Source: a virus. From it: a stretch of DNA of 23,696 nucleotides. The position numbers were made by a program, and so were the translations under genes. A model generated the notes under the pieces. It had not been told where the DNA came from. It did not search any database and saw only the letters and a list, made by a program, of their open reading frames with translations. Shown here in pieces: positions 6,172 to 13,674 of this stretch; position 1 is the first letter of the stretch, and each line of letters begins with the position of its first letter. The DNA lies in the IMG/VR virus record IMGVR_UViG_3300042454_000043, positions 1 through 23,696 of that record; one strand, given 5' to 3'.

Positions 6172-6542
6172 TTGCCCTCTTTAAAAAATTGTTTAAATAG
6201 ACTTTTGCCAGTCATGTCTTTTAGGTTTTCGTCCAAAGACTTTAACTCGATAAACGCAATAAGACCAGAGACAATTTTCATGACCTCAATAGTTGGCAAA
6301 AAGTGTTTCTGAAAAATGTGTGCGGCTAAGATTGCTAACATGTAGCCCATCCCTTTGGTAATCGTTGGCCTCATTTTACGACTTGTAATGGCTTCGCCTC
6401 TTTTATGAGCGGCAACCATACCAGTGATAAAATCAATTAGCACCAGAAAGCTAATACCCATCATGACCGAGAAAGTCGGAGAGAAATAGGTAACTAAATA
6501 AATGATAATAACGTCTAAACTTTTAACTAACCAATTTCTCAT
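6168..6542 (-). CDS. Phage holin, toxin-secretion/holin 4 type (124 aa)
   Basis: The protein has a hydrophobic first half with two or three spans (IIIYLVTYF; VMMGISFLVLIDFITGMVAA), a basic connecting loop (HKRGEAITSRKMRPTITKG) and another hydrophobic segment (MGYMLAILAAHIF), which matches the phage holin family often called holin 4 or toxin-secretion holin. Holins open the inner membrane and let the endolysin out. ATG 6542 is preferred to GTG 6551 because it forms an ATGA overlap with the upstream stop, the coupling used throughout this operon. It heads a run of lysis genes. Confidence 0.8.
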   Translation of the reverse strand: MRNWLVKSLDVIIIYLVTYFSPTFSVMMGISFLVLIDFITGMVAAHKRGEAITSRKMRPTITKGMGYMLAILAAHIFQKHFLPTIEVMKIVSGLIAFIELKSLDENLKDMTGKSLFKQFFKEGK

Positions 6543-6835
6543 AACAAACACTCATCTGCTAAATTGATTATTCTGGCCATGTCCTCAAATACTAAAGTTG
6601 CATTTGCAGGATTTAAGTTCGAATAATCGCTTTGTCCATAAACTTTCAAACTCCAAAACCCAGTTGGTAAATCCACATTCACAATGAATGAATAAAAATC
6701 GCATTCGACCGCAGTAAATACATCAATAAACTCATCGCATCCATTATTCCTTGTAAATTGGAATAGATAAAAGCTAAACGATTCCTCTAAAAATAGAGTT
6801 ACTTTTGTGTCGATATTTGCGTCAATAACTACCAC
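6539..6835 (-). CDS. Small structural-type protein, paralogue of its neighbour (98 aa)
   Basis: A beta-rich protein that begins with GTG inside the end of the upstream gene (7-nt overlap). It shares a recognisable pattern with the 115-aa product upstream: an acidic strand region with cysteine (VECDFYSFIV), then G-W/F-x-hydrophobic strands (GFWSLKVYGQ) and the core S-x-x-NLNPA-x-AT. The neighbour has GIWDINIFGQ and TNLDPALAT at the same place. The pair probably arose by tandem duplication. Their position after the head-tail adaptor gene suggests neck, tail or virion-surface proteins, but no named family is assigned. Confidence 0.65.
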   Translation of the reverse strand: MVVIDANIDTKVTLFLEESFSFYLFQFTRNNGCDEFIDVFTAVECDFYSFIVNVDLPTGFWSLKVYGQSDYSNLNPANATLVFEDMARIINLADECLL

Positions 6836-7176
6836 TCTGTCATTAAATAATCATTGTCCTCAGTTACGATAAAATCACATTTCTGAGTTACTATATAATC
6901 ACTATAATTAACTTTAACCTCAACGTCATTGTCATAAAGGAATGTCGCCAATGCAGGGTCTAAATTTGTTGGACTCGCTTGCCCAAAAATATTAATATCC
7001 CAAATACCCAACTCAATGTCTTCAATTAAAACAAAACAAAAGTCATCGCATGGAATTGTTTCGTATATGCTTTTTTCAATTATACCATCTTTAATAAACA
7101 CGAATAGATAGTAATCATGTACGCTTGGCAATGATATACTTATTTCGCTCGTTGTATTTTGATAGATTGTTAACAT
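6829..7176 (-). CDS. Small structural-type protein with C-terminal short repeats (115 aa)
   Basis: Paralogue of the 98-aa product that follows. The domain (about residues 1-85) is all strands, with CDDFCFVLIED, GIWDINIFGQ and the shared TNLDPALAT. The C-terminus carries three copies of a short strand unit, DYIVT, DFIVT and DYLMT, spaced 8-9 residues apart, which the shorter paralogue lacks. The ATG overlaps the TAA stop of the adaptor gene (TAATG). A virion protein near the portal/neck is likely from context. Confidence 0.65.
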   Translation of the reverse strand: MLTIYQNTTSEISISLPSVHDYYLFVFIKDGIIEKSIYETIPCDDFCFVLIEDIELGIWDINIFGQASPTNLDPALATFLYDNDVEVKVNYSDYIVTQKCDFIVTEDNDYLMTEW

Positions 7177-7676
7177 TATGATATGCTCCAGTTTTCTAAG
7201 TTTTTAGTATTATCGCAGTTATTGCACGATGCTTGGTCGTATAATGGATTCAAATTTTCGTTTAGCTTTAGCCATTCGAACATTTCCCTTGCATAATTTT
7301 TAGCAATCTGTCTCCAGTAACTTGCTTGCTTTTCGTTGGTGTCAAAATCCACAAATTCGCTTTCGTCTGTAACTTTTCTGACAACGCTTTCCTTTGTCAC
7401 TTGCACTGGATGGAAAAACAAAAAGTCTCCAAACGCATAGCAAACATGCACCTTTTTTAAATAGCACAATAATTCCTCATTTGCAATGCTTATATCTTCG
7501 TCTGTTATTTGTTGGCATAACTCATCGAATAAATCTTGACAAAGCAATTGATTAATGTATGTTATTTGTGTGTTCTTAATAGCAATTTCAATGTCCTCGC
7601 TCTCAATGTTTCTTGAAAGTGGAACGATGCCATAAAAATCTGTTTGTGTTATGAATTGACAACTGCAACAAGCCAT
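7176..7676 (-). CDS. Head-tail adaptor-like protein (166 aa)
   Basis: A mostly helical protein directly after the portal gene, coupled by TAATG overlap. The segment FVDFDTNEKQASYWRQIAKNYAREMFEWLK (split: DTNEKQASYW at about 113-122, then NYAREMFEWLKL at about 127-138) resembles small head-completion or connector proteins of Bacteroidota phages. The N-terminus MACCSCQ and the C-terminal CNNC motif are odd for such a protein and could bind metal or form disulfides. The adaptor role rests on position, size and partial resemblance. Confidence 0.6.
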   Translation of the reverse strand: MACCSCQFITQTDFYGIVPLSRNIESEDIEIAIKNTQITYINQLLCQDLFDELCQQITDEDISIANEELLCYLKKVHVCYAFGDFLFFHPVQVTKESVVRKVTDESEFVDFDTNEKQASYWRQIAKNYAREMFEWLKLNENLNPLYDQASCNNCDNTKNLENWSIS

Positions 7677-9109
7677 TATTTTACTGGATTAATAGGTGTA
7701 ACAACTGGCGCAGACGATGGCTTTGCGCCAACCAATCCCGCTAAACTTCTTATCTCTGCCTCAGACATTGACTCCAATACTTTGTTTGCAACCAATGGCG
7801 ATAATGCGTTAATATTATCAATAATGTTATTTGCCGCAGTGTTCAATTTCACTTCTTTAGCGCCGTAACCAAATGCGTCTCTGATTTCCTCTTCTGTGAA
7901 TGCGTTTGCAAATGATTCTGCAACAAATGCTAAAGGAATTGAGTTGCTTACTTTTATAATTGTGCCATCATAGCCATCCATTAATGTAGCCAATGAGTTC
8001 ATTTCATACATTAATAAATTTTGGTCATGTTTTATGACTGCATTCTGGTAATATATTGACGAATCTGCAATTTCTTTTGCCGTTCCTAACTTACCAGAGA
8101 CTTGAATCCCTGCCAATATAGATGGAACTTGAAATGCAGTTGCAATGTGGTCTCTAATTAAATTTGAAAGTGTGATGTACATTTCGTGTGATGTACTCTG
8201 GCTAAATGGAATGATTTGGATTGACCCCTCTTTTGATGAGCCATCCAAAATCGCAAATTTACCTCCATTGTCTGCGCCAGTTAATCTGTCAGAAATATAA
8301 TCCCTCAATGAATCTTTCATGTCCTTGCCATTCTCATCCACGCCAGTCAATTTGTATGGCACATAAACAATGAATGCAGGCGCAAACGAATTGTCAACGT
8401 TGTTAGCGTGGAAATTTTGAATCTGGCCATCGGCATAAATCCATTTCAATGCAGACGCATATTTTGGTTGCGAATAATACACTTGGCCAGGCTTGTATCT
8501 GCGAATATATTTAAGCGTACCATTCCATTTGCTAAAATCTTCAAATAAAGATTGCTCAATAAAATTTGAAATCTTAGCTTTTGTTTCAATGTCATTATAT
8601 AAATCAATCGGAACGGCTTTGTATCTTCTGTCTTTTGTTTCCTGCTGCCAGTTACTTGACAACTTGGCGAATGTTATTTCAAAATCTTTGTTCGGAATAC
8701 CCAAACGAATGGTTGAAAAATCCTGCGACTTAACACTTTTTAAAAAGCCGTTTAAATCCCATTTCATAATCAATCCTAAACTTTCAAAATATGCCATATC
8801 ATAGCAGATTCTTTGAAACATTGATTCGTTAAAAACCTCGCTTAATTTTTTAGAAAAATCGGTTTCCTCGCCAGTCGGAGTTTCAAAATATAATCCATCC
8901 CCATACAAAAATTTTGCGTGTGTTTCAACGCAAGCGTTTGCGATTGGAGACGATTGGACGGCTTTGATTAGTTCCTGCGGAAAGTTGTTGTCTTTACCAT
9001 AGCGCACAATTTTGTTTGCGGTGTCGTCTGTTTGATTAAAAACAGATAAATCCGCAGGCGCTTTCGCCGAAAACATGAAATAATTGTCCGAAATTTGAGT
9101 TAGTTCCAT
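7676..9109 (-). CDS. Phage portal protein (477 aa)
   Basis: The length and features fit the portal family, the dodecameric ring through which DNA enters the head. Clues are the N-terminal region with KIVRYGKDNNFPQEL and SSPIANACVETHAKFLYGDGL (about 33-75), and the stem/clip-like helical part IRDHIATAFQVPSILAGI with KLGTAKEIADSS followed by a long helix (about 315-365). The C-terminal region is Ala-rich and helical. The start at 9109 is the only sensible one; it follows a 45-nt gap with a TAnnTTTG box five bases before the ATG. In the direction of transcription it comes after the capsid and sugar genes, which is unusual. Confidence 0.85.
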   Translation of the reverse strand: MELTQISDNYFMFSAKAPADLSVFNQTDDTANKIVRYGKDNNFPQELIKAVQSSPIANACVETHAKFLYGDGLYFETPTGEETDFSKKLSEVFNESMFQRICYDMAYFESLGLIMKWDLNGFLKSVKSQDFSTIRLGIPNKDFEITFAKLSSNWQQETKDRRYKAVPIDLYNDIETKAKISNFIEQSLFEDFSKWNGTLKYIRRYKPGQVYYSQPKYASALKWIYADGQIQNFHANNVDNSFAPAFIVYVPYKLTGVDENGKDMKDSLRDYISDRLTGADNGGKFAILDGSSKEGSIQIIPFSQSTSHEMYITLSNLIRDHIATAFQVPSILAGIQVSGKLGTAKEIADSSIYYQNAVIKHDQNLLMYEMNSLATLMDGYDGTIIKVSNSIPLAFVAESFANAFTEEEIRDAFGYGAKEVKLNTAANNIIDNINALSPLVANKVLESMSEAEIRSLAGLVGAKPSSAPVVTPINPVK

Positions 9110-9160
9110 TTTTACAAATTTACTTTTTATTTTAAATAACTATTTGCAATATATTTACAA
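9110..9160 (-). promoter_or_regulatory. Promoter-like -7 box directly before the portal ATG
   Basis: On the minus strand TAAATTTG (9122-9115) is a perfect TAnnTTTG box, five bases before the ATG. Two TTGTAAA words lie nearby (9160-9154 and 9117-9111). No TTTG at the usual 19-nt distance is seen. The same pairing occurs before three other unit-leading genes in this window. If used, the transcript would have almost no leader. Confidence 0.35.
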
Positions 9161-9880
9161 ATCAAAGTGATTAGCAACGTCAATTGTCTTAAAATCTTTG
9201 AAATGTATCATTTCGCCAGTGTCATCAAATCGGTTCCAGATGTCGTATTGCCCATCGAATGCGCTTGACGATGACGAGTTTCTCAGCTTGCGTTCAATAT
9301 TATTGCGGACAAACGAATAGTGGTGCATTCTAAGCCATTCAATTTGCTTATGTTTGGCGTAAGTATTTGTCCGCCTTGTTGGGTCTGCAAAGGCAGGATA
9401 TTTTTTGTCGAAACACATGATTGTTTCCTTGTAAATCTTATGAATAAAAGGAACGAAATAGTCTTCGTCTGGCGATAGTTGTTTTGTTGGGTATTTATAA
9501 TAGGTTTTTAGCCTGCAATAGCTTGCATCCAGTTCCGCAATATAAACTTGCTCCTTTGCACGCTCAAAATCCTCGCTAAAATACATTTCGTCGCAATCCA
9601 TTTGAATGAAATGGGTGCAACCAACGCTCTTTGCAGTTTGCAAACCTATATTTCGTTTGATGGTTTCATTCCACTGAGCGGTTTGCTCAAGCGCAGGAAT
9701 GTAAAAATTTGTAAAATCAATCAATTCGTGTGGCAAAGTTGGCTCATATAATTCGCCAGAATTGCTTACGTTTTGGTAAACGACAATAACAACGTCCAAA
9801 TGTGGTTTGATTAACTCAATAGAACGGCGCAAATGCTCGTCGCCATCCCAAACATTCCAAATGCCTGCCAGTTTATTCAT
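9155..9880 (-). CDS. Glycosyltransferase, GT-A/GT2-like (241 aa)
   Basis: The protein starts with a strand-helix pattern of a nucleotide-sugar binding fold (GIWNVWDGDEHLRRSIELIKPHLDVVIVVY), then KRNIGLQTA at about 75-83 and MDCDEMY at about 94-100, where DCD is a likely metal-binding DxD motif. Later MHHYSFVRNNIERKLRNSS (HHYSFVR at 186-192) is a segment seen in phage and capsule glycosyltransferases. It is the last of the sugar genes before the portal and overlaps the upstream membrane protein by 8 nt. Donor and acceptor cannot be told. Confidence 0.75.
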   Translation of the reverse strand: MNKLAGIWNVWDGDEHLRRSIELIKPHLDVVIVVYQNVSNSGELYEPTLPHELIDFTNFYIPALEQTAQWNETIKRNIGLQTAKSVGCTHFIQMDCDEMYFSEDFERAKEQVYIAELDASYCRLKTYYKYPTKQLSPDEDYFVPFIHKIYKETIMCFDKKYPAFADPTRRTNTYAKHKQIEWLRMHHYSFVRNNIERKLRNSSSSSAFDGQYDIWNRFDDTGEMIHFKDFKTIDVANHFDL

Positions 9881-10148
9881 AATTCGAAACTATTAAATCA
9901 ATAAAATAATTGAATGAGGCCACAATTAACATTGTCGGAATAATATCAATAGTCAAACCAAACAAAAGAGAATGCCAAACGAATGTGTGTAGTGAGGCCA
10001 TGCAAGTTAAACACAAGCAAATTGGCTTTCCAAATATCTTTGGTAATTTATCCGCAAATCTTTGGATAAAATATAAAATATTCCCATGCCTTGTTGACCT
10101 ATAAAAGCCAAAGCATAGCAAACTAATTACAATTGAGTTGTATATCAT
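9873..10148 (-). CDS. Small membrane protein with CxxCMAS motif (91 aa)
   Basis: Two or three hydrophobic segments (about 4-17, 54-64 and 67-85) flank the motif CLCLTCMASLHTFVW (Cys46-Cys49 region). Small integral membrane proteins with a central Cys-x-x-Cys-M/L-A/G motif occur in Bacteroidota phages and resemble DUF1360-type proteins. It sits between two glycosyltransferase genes with 4-nt and 8-nt overlaps, so it may anchor or assist them at the membrane. No enzymatic motif is visible. Confidence 0.6.
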   Translation of the reverse strand: MIYNSIVISLLCFGFYRSTRHGNILYFIQRFADKLPKIFGKPICLCLTCMASLHTFVWHSLLFGLTIDIIPTMLIVASFNYFIDLIVSNYE

Positions 10149-10756
10149 ACAAAAAGTCTTTTCATTTCGTTTGGAACGTATTGCGGAAAAATAAATTCAT
10201 GCGGATGCTTTGACATTAAATAGATAATGTTTTTCTTTTGCTGCTCCCACTTTTTATTGTTGCCATAGTTCTTTGTCCTATCAAAATCCGAATGAGGGAT
10301 GTATCGCATTGACTTAATAAAGTTTTTTTGAATCCCATTTCTGGTTAAAGAAATATATAAATCGGAATCCTCTCCGCCATAGCCTTTGATATTTTCGTCA
10401 TAACCCATAAAATCTGAGCGCTTGACTATGCAATTGCCAGAACAATCTGGTTCCCCAGTGTAATAGTTGCCGTCTTTTAAATTTAATTTATCAAAAAAGG
10501 TTGGGTCTAATAAAGTGTCCGCATCGCAAAAGAAAATCCATTCCTCGTTAGTTTCAGCAACCCCCAAGTTTCTGGCCTTTGATAAATGAAAGTCTTTTGC
10601 GGCCGTCAAGCATGAGCGGATTTTGTTAGTTTGGCAATATCTATATGCCATCTCATCGCCGTAACAAACAACGAATATCTTTGATTTATCTTTAATAGTT
10701 GCAATACACTTTTTTAAATGCAGCAATCTATCTTTACAAGTTATAATTATATCCAT
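10145..10756 (-). CDS. GT2-family glycosyltransferase (203 aa)
   Basis: A compact GT-A glycosyltransferase. Visible motifs are the N-terminal strand MDIIITCKDR with HLKKCI, SKARNLGV at about 59-66, FFCDADTLLDP at about 75-85 (DxD metal site DAD) and GYGGEDSDLYISL at about 125-137. The last is the conserved block of the galactosyl/N-acetylgalactosaminyl transferase C-terminal domain. At 203 aa it is shorter than most GT2 enzymes but has all core motifs. It overlaps the methyltransferase gene by 10 nt and the membrane protein gene by 4 nt. Confidence 0.85.
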   Translation of the reverse strand: MDIIITCKDRLLHLKKCIATIKDKSKIFVVCYGDEMAYRYCQTNKIRSCLTAAKDFHLSKARNLGVAETNEEWIFFCDADTLLDPTFFDKLNLKDGNYYTGEPDCSGNCIVKRSDFMGYDENIKGYGGEDSDLYISLTRNGIQKNFIKSMRYIPHSDFDRTKNYGNNKKWEQQKKNIIYLMSKHPHEFIFPQYVPNEMKRLFV

Positions 10757-11274
10757 AAAATTCCAATTCCGCCCCAGTCAGAACCCTCAATAAATTCGTC
10801 ATGCTCTTTGCCGTCTTTGATTTCGTTCCAGAACTTATCCACTCGACAGAACAATTCTCTATGCAATGGCGTGTCAATAATGTCATGGAATGCAATCACT
10901 CCGCCTTTACGCACAAACTTAGAGTAAATTTCGTAATCTGCCTTAACTCCCTCATAAGTATGGTCGCCATCAATCATAAGAAAATCAATCTTTGCATTGC
11001 TATTGCCCAGTGCTTTGATTAACTCAGCTTTCAATTCTTTAGAGTCTCCGATTAAATAATCCACGCCGTCAATGTTTGAACGTTGAGACATATCAATTGA
11101 AATCACTTTGTCAAACAATCCTTTGTAAGCATGCAAGCATCCGCCATCATAGCTGCCAATTTCAACGGCAATCTTTTTACTCTTCATTGAGTTTAGGGCA
11201 TGCAATAACTCTTCAAATTCTAATGGCTTCTGTTGAGCCTTATTGTTTATCGCCAACTGGACTAATGTCTTCAT
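10747..11274 (-). CDS. SAM-dependent methyltransferase, class I (175 aa)
   Basis: The Rossmann-type methyltransferase motifs are clear: VEIGSYDGG at about 37-45 (SAM-binding loop), SIDMS at 59-63 (acidic residue for the ribose) and FLMIDGDHTYEGVKADYE at about 98-115, followed by KGGVIAFHD (123-131). The IDGDHTYEGV block is typical of the methyltransferase 24 / cephalosporin-hydroxylase-like group, members of which often methylate sugars in glycan clusters. Its location between glycosyltransferase genes supports glycan methylation. The start overlaps the 59-aa gene by 35 nt. Confidence 0.82.
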   Translation of the reverse strand: MKTLVQLAINNKAQQKPLEFEELLHALNSMKSKKIAVEIGSYDGGCLHAYKGLFDKVISIDMSQRSNIDGVDYLIGDSKELKAELIKALGNSNAKIDFLMIDGDHTYEGVKADYEIYSKFVRKGGVIAFHDIIDTPLHRELFCRVDKFWNEIKDGKEHDEFIEGSDWGGIGILWI

Positions 11275-11419
11275 ATTCTATGGTTATTTTTTTACCGATT
11301 ATTTTATTTAATTTTTCTGCCTGCTCGACATTCATTATGTAATCATTTAGATACATTTTTTTGACAACTTCCATGTAAAGGCCGTCATCGTCTTTTCTCA
11401 ATACTCCTTTAATTTTCAT
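11240..11419 (-). CDS. Small hypothetical protein in the sugar cluster (59 aa)
   Basis: Open frame from ATG 11419 (sharing an ATGA overlap with the 57-aa membrane gene) to TAA 11240. AAGGAG occurs only inside the frame, so initiation probably depends on coupling. The product is mixed alpha/beta with basic patches (MKIKGVLRKDDDGLYMEVVKK in two blocks, then AEKLNKIIGKKITIEYEDI). It overlaps the methyltransferase start by 35 nt in another frame. Not recognised. Both overlaps and the lack of any other explanation for this stretch support it. Confidence 0.55.
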   Translation of the reverse strand: MKIKGVLRKDDDGLYMEVVKKMYLNDYIMNVEQAEKLNKIIGKKITIEYEDISPVGDKQ

Positions 11420-11589
11420 GCTTTATAAATTATAAAGAAAATCCCCAACTCAATTAAAATTGTGATAATTGTTTTAGTGTAGTAAATTCGAGAGCCGCCG
11501 TATTCTTTAAAGAAACTCCAGTCCTTTTTGTAAATTTTATTGTATGACATCAAAACGATTAATGCCAGAATGATTTTATAAATGTTCAT
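11416..11589 (-). CDS. Small two-span membrane protein in the sugar cluster (57 aa)
   Basis: Open frame from ATG 11589, which overlaps the stop of the upstream glycosyltransferase (ATGA), to TGA 11416, which overlaps the next ATG in the same way. Two hydrophobic segments, about residues 3-14 and 39-54 (TIITILIELGIFFIIY), flank a basic loop (NKIYKKDW, FFKEYGGSR). It would be a small hairpin-like inner-membrane protein. Function unknown; double coupling to sugar genes suggests it helps place them at the membrane. Confidence 0.6.
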   Translation of the reverse strand: MNIYKIILALIVLMSYNKIYKKDWSFFKEYGGSRIYYTKTIITILIELGIFFIIYKA

Positions 11590-12239
11590 ATTGTTCTATG
11601 ATGGTTAAAGTATGAATTTGCCCCCATGCCCCATTGACAAGGCGATGTCGTTAATTTTATATTGTGTTTGACCGCTAAGTTTGTTAAAATACTTTGGTCG
11701 TGTCTGTGAGCCTTAAATCCGCTCAATTGATAATCTGGATTAAACTCATCATTGACAAGCATAAGATTTGAGCAAAGATTAAAATATTCCTGCACAAACG
11801 CTCTGGTCTCTGGTGTGTTTCTGTAAATCTGAATTGCTGCATTGGCTTGCATTTGGTCTGGCATGCAGACAACGCCCATGTCGTAATATGTCTCAGACTT
11901 GCACCAATCAATGTGTCTTTGGCCGTTATGAAATAGCTTTATATTTTCGCCCTCTTTGATTAAGTCATTTGGATTCTTTAGGCATTCAATTGTTGAGTCC
12001 AGATACATAACATATTCGCCCTCGTCAATAATGTTCAAAATGTAATCTATTAAATAAGGTTTCCAAAGCCACCAACCATAACCCCGAGACGAATATAGAT
12101 GCTCTGGGTAAGCATCAAAAAGCATTTCAACACTCTTCTCGTTAAACGTTTTAGTGTACATAAATCTGCTCATGGATTTATGCAATTTATCGATTGCTTG
12201 TTGATATTCTTTTGTCCCGAAAGTTATGCAGATTGGCAT
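11586..12239 (-). CDS. Glycosyltransferase-like protein with WLWKP motif (217 aa)
   Basis: The stretch SRGYGWWLWKPYLI at about 51-64, MYLDSTIE at 78-85 (the YLD site stands where a DxD-like metal motif is expected) and RHDQSILTNLAVK at about 179-191 match a group of GT-A-like glycosyltransferases found in capsule and lipopolysaccharide clusters, in which the Trp-Leu-Trp-Lys-Pro block is a strong mark. Length is typical for this small group. The start overlaps the fucosyltransferase-like gene by 16 nt. Sugar donor unknown. Confidence 0.72.
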   Translation of the reverse strand: MPICITFGTKEYQQAIDKLHKSMSRFMYTKTFNEKSVEMLFDAYPEHLYSSRGYGWWLWKPYLIDYILNIIDEGEYVMYLDSTIECLKNPNDLIKEGENIKLFHNGQRHIDWCKSETYYDMGVVCMPDQMQANAAIQIYRNTPETRAFVQEYFNLCSNLMLVNDEFNPDYQLSGFKAHRHDQSILTNLAVKHNIKLTTSPCQWGMGANSYFNHHRTI

Positions 12240-13003
12240 TTGCTTTGAATAAAATTAAATATATTTAGTTCGCTAAAATAGTATTCTTTTTGCTCTTCGA
12301 CAAGTTTTTCTGAATCGCCCATGCTTGCCAGTGAAATAATAGCCTCTAAACGTTGCATTGTATTTTCAGCAATGGCCGAATAAGGTATCGGAAACGCATT
12401 GCAAATGACAATATCCCAGAATTTTTCTGTAACATAATAGTCCTCAACAGAATTTTCAATGCAAATAGACGTGTGGTAATCAATCAAACCATCTTTTTTT
12501 TCTTTTAATTCGCCTTTGTATCTGGCATCCTTAATGTCCCAACCTTTGCCATAAATATCAATGTCCAAATCCGATGCTAATATCTTTTCAACCAATTCGT
12601 TTCGGAATCCATACAACGTTCCCTCTCTCGGTTCTTGTTTGGCCACTATAAAACTGCACTTTTTAGTCTTTTGGGCTTTTAAATTCATAGCATCTTCGTA
12701 ATCTAAGCCAGTCCAATTAAACATCATTGGCAATTGGTTATTCACTGGCGCAATAAACTCAGCAACTTGCCCAGTCCAATCCTTATAATTTCCAGACCAA
12801 CTCGGTTCTTGGGCAAACGCAAATGTTTTTGCAGGGTCTTTTATCTTTTCTATTGTGTCATTGAATATAAAAAGCAAGTCATAGTCATTGCCATACGTAA
12901 ATTCAAAATTTTTGACCGCATTTTTTGGAGCAAATTGTCTCATGACCTCACTTGCCAACCTTTCAGATGTGGCATAGTTGCTCGTTAGTTTTACTTTTAG
13001 CAT
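12224..13003 (-). CDS. GT10-family fucosyltransferase-like protein (259 aa)
   Basis: The C-terminal half carries the alpha-1,3-fucosyltransferase signature: ICIENSVEDYYVTEKFWD at about 180-197, with ENS at 183-185 and TEK at 192-194, followed by CNAFPIPY, where the family has a similar aliphatic-Pro-Val segment. YGKGW at about 151-155 fits the nucleotide-sugar domain. GT10 enzymes transfer fucose (or a related 6-deoxy sugar) from GDP to a glycan, usually in the cytoplasm in bacteria. It overlaps the preceding 225-aa gene by 7 nt and the next by 16 nt. The real sugar may differ from fucose. Confidence 0.8.
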   Translation of the reverse strand: MLKVKLTSNYATSERLASEVMRQFAPKNAVKNFEFTYGNDYDLLFIFNDTIEKIKDPAKTFAFAQEPSWSGNYKDWTGQVAEFIAPVNNQLPMMFNWTGLDYEDAMNLKAQKTKKCSFIVAKQEPREGTLYGFRNELVEKILASDLDIDIYGKGWDIKDARYKGELKEKKDGLIDYHTSICIENSVEDYYVTEKFWDIVICNAFPIPYSAIAENTMQRLEAIISLASMGDSEKLVEEQKEYYFSELNIFNFIQSKCQSA

Positions 13004-13674
13004 AAATGTTTTATTTTAAAGTTTTTAGTTGCGCAAAAGGTTGAAAAAAAACGCTCGCAAATGAATGTGTGCATCGGATAATATTTAACCCCAGTAATTT
13101 GTTTAATTTTATCTGGCGAAAATCGCCCGCACTTGTATTTAGTGTCTGTAAATAATCGATTCTGCAACCATTTATCTTCGGTCTGAGCCATTATATCCAT
13201 TAAAGGTATTAACCATGTGCAAACAAACTCTTCGTATAACTCAGAGCGTGAAACGTGGGCGTTTTGGTAAATGGTCGGAGTGTTTAATCGGTCTATTTTT
13301 AGGCCATTGAATTGATTAAATATATATTGAGCCGTCTCAATTATTCCAGAATGCCAGTTCTCAGCAACTCTCCAGACATTCGGCTGCGTGTGCAACCTAT
13401 AAAACGTGTATATGTCGAAATCTTTAACGTCTGTCTCTAAGTTTTTAAGCCAATATGAGTTTTTTGATTCAAATTGCCATGAAAAAACGCCAAAGTATTC
13501 GGCCTCTTTATGCTTTCCCTGCTCAATTAGTTCTCGAATGATATGATTCTCAAATGCAGGCTGAAACGCTTTGCCCTCATAAATAGAATTGTCATAGCCA
13601 ATTGCGTTTGGACTTATATACTTCTTTGTTTTGTCATCAAAGTATATTTGATAAATTACTGATTTTGCAGCCAT
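12997..13674 (-). CDS. DUF4422-like or other glycan-related protein (225 aa)
   Basis: Not firmly recognised. It has an N-terminal part with IYQIYFDDKT and a block ENHIIRELIEQGKHKEAEYFGVFSW at about 42-66 (ENHIIREL; YFGVFSWQF), and a C-terminal half with NAHVSRSELYEEFVCTWLIPLMD and HTFICERFFSTF (about 202-213). The C-terminal pattern, an Asn followed by a seryl/tyrosyl helix and a later ERxF/LS block, recalls DUF4422-type capsule glycosyltransferases. Being first of the large genes in the sugar cluster supports a glycan role. The exact reaction is open. Confidence 0.5.
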   Translation of the reverse strand: MAAKSVIYQIYFDDKTKKYISPNAIGYDNSIYEGKAFQPAFENHIIRELIEQGKHKEAEYFGVFSWQFESKNSYWLKNLETDVKDFDIYTFYRLHTQPNVWRVAENWHSGIIETAQYIFNQFNGLKIDRLNTPTIYQNAHVSRSELYEEFVCTWLIPLMDIMAQTEDKWLQNRLFTDTKYKCGRFSPDKIKQITGVKYYPMHTFICERFFSTFCATKNFKIKHLC

